Below are positions 5,062-5,128 of a stretch of DNA of 5,128 nucleotides, piece after piece. Position 1 is the first letter of the stretch. Each line of letters opens with the position of its first letter. The translations under genes were made by a program, and so were the position numbers. The notes under the pieces are model-generated. The model did not search any database. It had not been told where the DNA came from and saw only the letters and a list, made by a program, of their open reading frames with translations. Source of the DNA: an uncultured Actinomyces sp. (lineage in GTDB: Bacteria; Actinomycetota; Actinomycetes; Actinomycetales; Actinomycetaceae); assembly GCA_915069725.1 (NCBI GenBank), contig CAJZFF010000183.1, positions 1 to 5,128 of the forward strand, written 5' to 3'.

Positions 5062-5128
5062 TCAGGCCATGACCTGCGTCCACTCGTCGTGGGCGGCGAG
5101 GAAGTCGCGCACTGCCTCCTGGGCGGCG
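5062..5128 (-). CDS. 3' end of an unidentified leftward gene (partial)
   Basis: The minus strand reads AAQEAVRDFLAAHDEWTQVMA and then TGA (5062-5064). Twenty of the 21 codons end in G or C, a strong coding signal for this genome, and the residues look like an ordinary helical C-terminus. The gene continues beyond the window edge, so neither start nor function can be given. Repeat copy 3 lies about 26 nt downstream of its stop codon. Confidence 0.7.
   Translation of the reverse strand, partial: AAQEAVRDFLAAHDEWTQVMA

Noticed and set aside
4607..5083. N-terminal extension of the AlbA_2 gene to a start at 5083
   Set aside because: The extra 159 residues are encoded by repeat copy 3 and low-complexity Arg/His/Pro sequence, and they overlap the downstream gene's stop. 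Real coding character starts near the GTG at 4606.
1..5128. tRNA, rRNA or known riboswitch
   Set aside because: I saw no cloverleaf, T-loop GGTTCRANYCC-type motif or rRNA signature on either strand.

Overview
The window is GC-rich DNA (roughly 70% by eye) whose real genes use almost only G or C at third codon positions, so it is most likely a chromosomal segment of a high-GC actinomycete. The gene content (a TetR/MMPL pair and a membrane AlbA_2 protein) and the GTCCCC-rich intergenic repeats would suit Actinomyces or a relative. That genus guess is inference and is not proven by the sequence.

Layout, left to right. A possible 3' end of a rightward gene stops at position 44 (weak). Repeat copy 1 follows at 124-268. 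A leftward TetR-family regulator occupies 297-920. It is divergent from a rightward MMPL/RND-type membrane exporter (1050-3398). The roughly 130 bp between their start codons is the only AT-rich stretch of the window and holds two perfect palindromes (981-994 and 1010-1021), which are candidate operators. A strong hairpin (3418-3460) follows the exporter and abuts repeat copy 2 (3461-3598). Next is a leftward gene (3638-4606) for a protein with three predicted membrane spans and a cytoplasmic Schlafen/AlbA_2 domain. Upstream of it lie about 270 bp without a convincing gene, then repeat copy 3 (4875-5035), then the last 21 codons of another leftward gene (5062-5128, cut by the window edge).

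How the parts work together. The regulator and exporter look like a classic self-contained efflux module: TetR probably represses the divergent exporter, and perhaps itself, through the palindromes until a ligand is bound. The AlbA_2 membrane protein is convergent with the exporter and has no evident functional link to it.

The most unusual element is a dispersed intergenic repeat of about 120-160 bp, present three times in 5 kb and always in the same orientation. It has an invariant 18-base core, a conserved CGGGGAC/GTCCCCG-type hairpin, and a tail containing 39-bp periodic units rich in TGTCCCC. In all three copies the tail end points at the stop codon of a leftward gene a few tens of bases away. 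This suggests a 3'-UTR or terminator-associated element rather than a random insertion.
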